Assembly: GCF_009372235.1 (NCBI RefSeq)
Contig: NZ_SULL01000006.1
Location: 310,001-374,000, forward strand
Source of the DNA: Dickeya oryzae
GTDB lineage: Bacteria; Pseudomonadota; Gammaproteobacteria; Enterobacterales; Enterobacteriaceae
DNA length: 64,000 nucleotides
Direction: 5' to 3'
The stretch's first letter is position 1. Each line of letters starts with the position of its first letter. This document shows, in pieces, positions 62,872-64,000 of this stretch. A program made the position numbers and the translations under genes. The notes under the pieces were generated by a model. The model was given only the letters and a program-made list of their open reading frames with translations, was not told the DNA's origin and searched no databases.

Positions 62872-63837
62872 ATGCGCATTGGACAATTTCAGCTTCCCAA
62901 TCGTTTGATTGCCGCCCCGATGGCGGGCGTAAGCGATCGCCCTTTCCGGGCTCTCTGTTACGCGATGGGCGCTGGAATGACGGTTTCCGAGATGCTCTCT
63001 TCCAATCCGGAGGTGTGGCGTTCGGACAAATCGCGCTTGCGCATGGTGCATAGTGATGAGCCCGGTATCCGCGCAGTACAGATAGCCGGCGGTGATCCGG
63101 ATGAGATGGCGGAAGCGGCGAGAATCAACGCCGAAAGCGGTGCGCAGATCATCGACATCAACATGGGATGCCCGGCCAAAAAGGTTAACCGCAAGATGGC
63201 GGGTTCCGCGCTGTTGCAGTATCCAGCGTTGGTCAAGCAGATCCTGACAGCGGTGGTAAACGCTGTCGATGTACCGGTCACGTTGAAGATTCGTACCGGC
63301 TGGGCACCAGAGCACCGTAACTGTGTAGAGATTGCCAAATTGGCTGAAGATTGTGGTATTCAGGCGCTGACCGTTCATGGACGCACGCGTGCGTGTTTGT
63401 TCAATGGCGAGGCGGAATACGACAGCATTCGGACAGTTAAGCAGAGTGTTTCCATTCCCGTTATCGCGAATGGCGACATTACTGACCCGCGCAAAGCCAG
63501 AGCGGTTCTTGATTACACCGGGGCTGATGCCCTGATGATAGGACGAGCTGCTCAGGGAAGACCCTGGATCTTTCGGGAAATCCAGCATTATCTGGACACA
63601 GGGGAGTTGCTGCCGCCCCTGCCACTGGCAGAGGTCAAGCACTTGTTGATCGGGCATATACGGGAATTGCACGACTTTTATGGTCCAGGCAAGGGATTTC
63701 GTATAGCACGTAAGCACGTGTCCTGGTATCTCCAGGAGCACGCCCCAAACGACCAGTTTAGGCGCACATTCAACGCCATAGAGGACGCCAGCGAACAGCT
63801 GGAGGCGTTGAAGGCATATTTTGAAAATCTTGCGTAA
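62872..63837 (+). CDS. dusB: tRNA-dihydrouridine synthase B
   Basis: DusB reduces uridine-17 of tRNA to dihydrouridine with FMN and NADPH. The 321-residue protein starts [26 protein letters not shown], has catalytic Cys100 in [16 protein letters not shown]-binding [15 protein letters not shown] and [15 protein letters not shown]. In-frame ATGs further upstream lie before the mapped-type start site and are rejected. It is co-transcribed with fis, 23 nt downstream. Confidence 0.97.
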
Positions 63838-63860
63838 ACAGAAAAAGAGCTGACAGAACT

Positions 63861-64000
63861 ATGTTCGAACAACGCGTGAATTCTGACGTACTGACCGTTT
63901 CCACTGTAAACTCTCAGGCTCAGGTAACCCAAAAACCCCTGCGCGACTCGGTTAAACAGGCACTGAAGAACTATTTCGCTCAACTGAATGGTCAGGATGT
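63861..64000 (+). CDS. fis: DNA-binding nucleoid protein Fis, 5' part
   Basis: Only the first 46 codons are in the window; the frame is open to the edge. [19 protein letters not shown] and the following [22 protein letters not shown] match E. coli Fis (98 residues). Fis bends DNA, activates rRNA promoters and controls virulence genes in soft-rot enterobacteria. The C-terminal helix-turn-helix is outside the window. It follows dusB after 23 nt. Confidence 0.95.

Overview
The window is a gene-dense stretch of enterobacterial core chromosome. Gene order largely follows the Escherichia coli 71-73 min region: elbB-arcB-gltBD, rplM-rpsI, degQS-murA-mla, kds-lpt-rpoN, tldD-yhdP-rng-mreBCD and accBC-dusB-fis. 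Departures from E. coli suggest a soft-rot relative, most likely Dickeya or a close member of Pectobacteriaceae: a type II dehydroquinase gene (aroQ) before accB, rnk beside the nitrogen-PTS genes, msrPQ next to acuI and aroQ, and an alginate-lyase-like secreted enzyme at the left edge. The genus is an inference from protein resemblance and gene order; no rRNA gene is present to confirm it.

Layout. 1-5486: start of a secreted lyase, mtgA and elbB, the small RNA ArcZ opposite the end of arcB, then yhcC. 5487-12114: a 700-bp regulatory region and gltBD (glutamate synthase). 12158-17046: a GFA-family gene, stringent-starvation genes sspAB, ribosomal rplM-rpsI with leader, zapE and zapG. 17193-19814: periplasmic proteases degQ and degS behind a sigma-E-like promoter. 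19883-24726 (minus): murA, ibaG and the Mla lipid-transport operon. 25005-33104: yrbG, KDO synthesis (kdsD, kdsC), LPS export (lptCAB), rpoN, hpf and nitrogen PTS (ptsN, rapZ, npr). 33295-43130: rnk, pmbA, darP, a LysE-type exporter, a DUF1543 gene, the aaeXAB efflux operon with aaeR, and tldD. 43177-54223 (minus): yhdP, rng, maf, mreDCB and csrD. 54376-64000: acuI, msrPQ, aroQ, accBC, yhdT, panF, prmA, and dusB with the start of fis.

Many of these genes serve the cell envelope: peptidoglycan precursors and polymerisation (murA, mtgA), rod shape (mreBCD), LPS synthesis and export (kds, lpt), outer-membrane lipid balance (mla, yhdP), and its stress sensing and protein quality control (degS, degQ, msrPQ). 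The rest supplies nitrogen assimilation, fatty-acid precursors, translation and RNA turnover.

I saw no prophage, insertion sequence, CRISPR array, tRNA or rRNA gene and no sign of a new multi-gene system. The more interesting signals are regulatory: the arcB/ArcZ overlap, a sigma-E-type promoter upstream of degQ-degS, a terminator between mreB and mreC, and a well conserved dusB-fis promoter. All promoter and operator calls come from reading the sequence and have not been tested.
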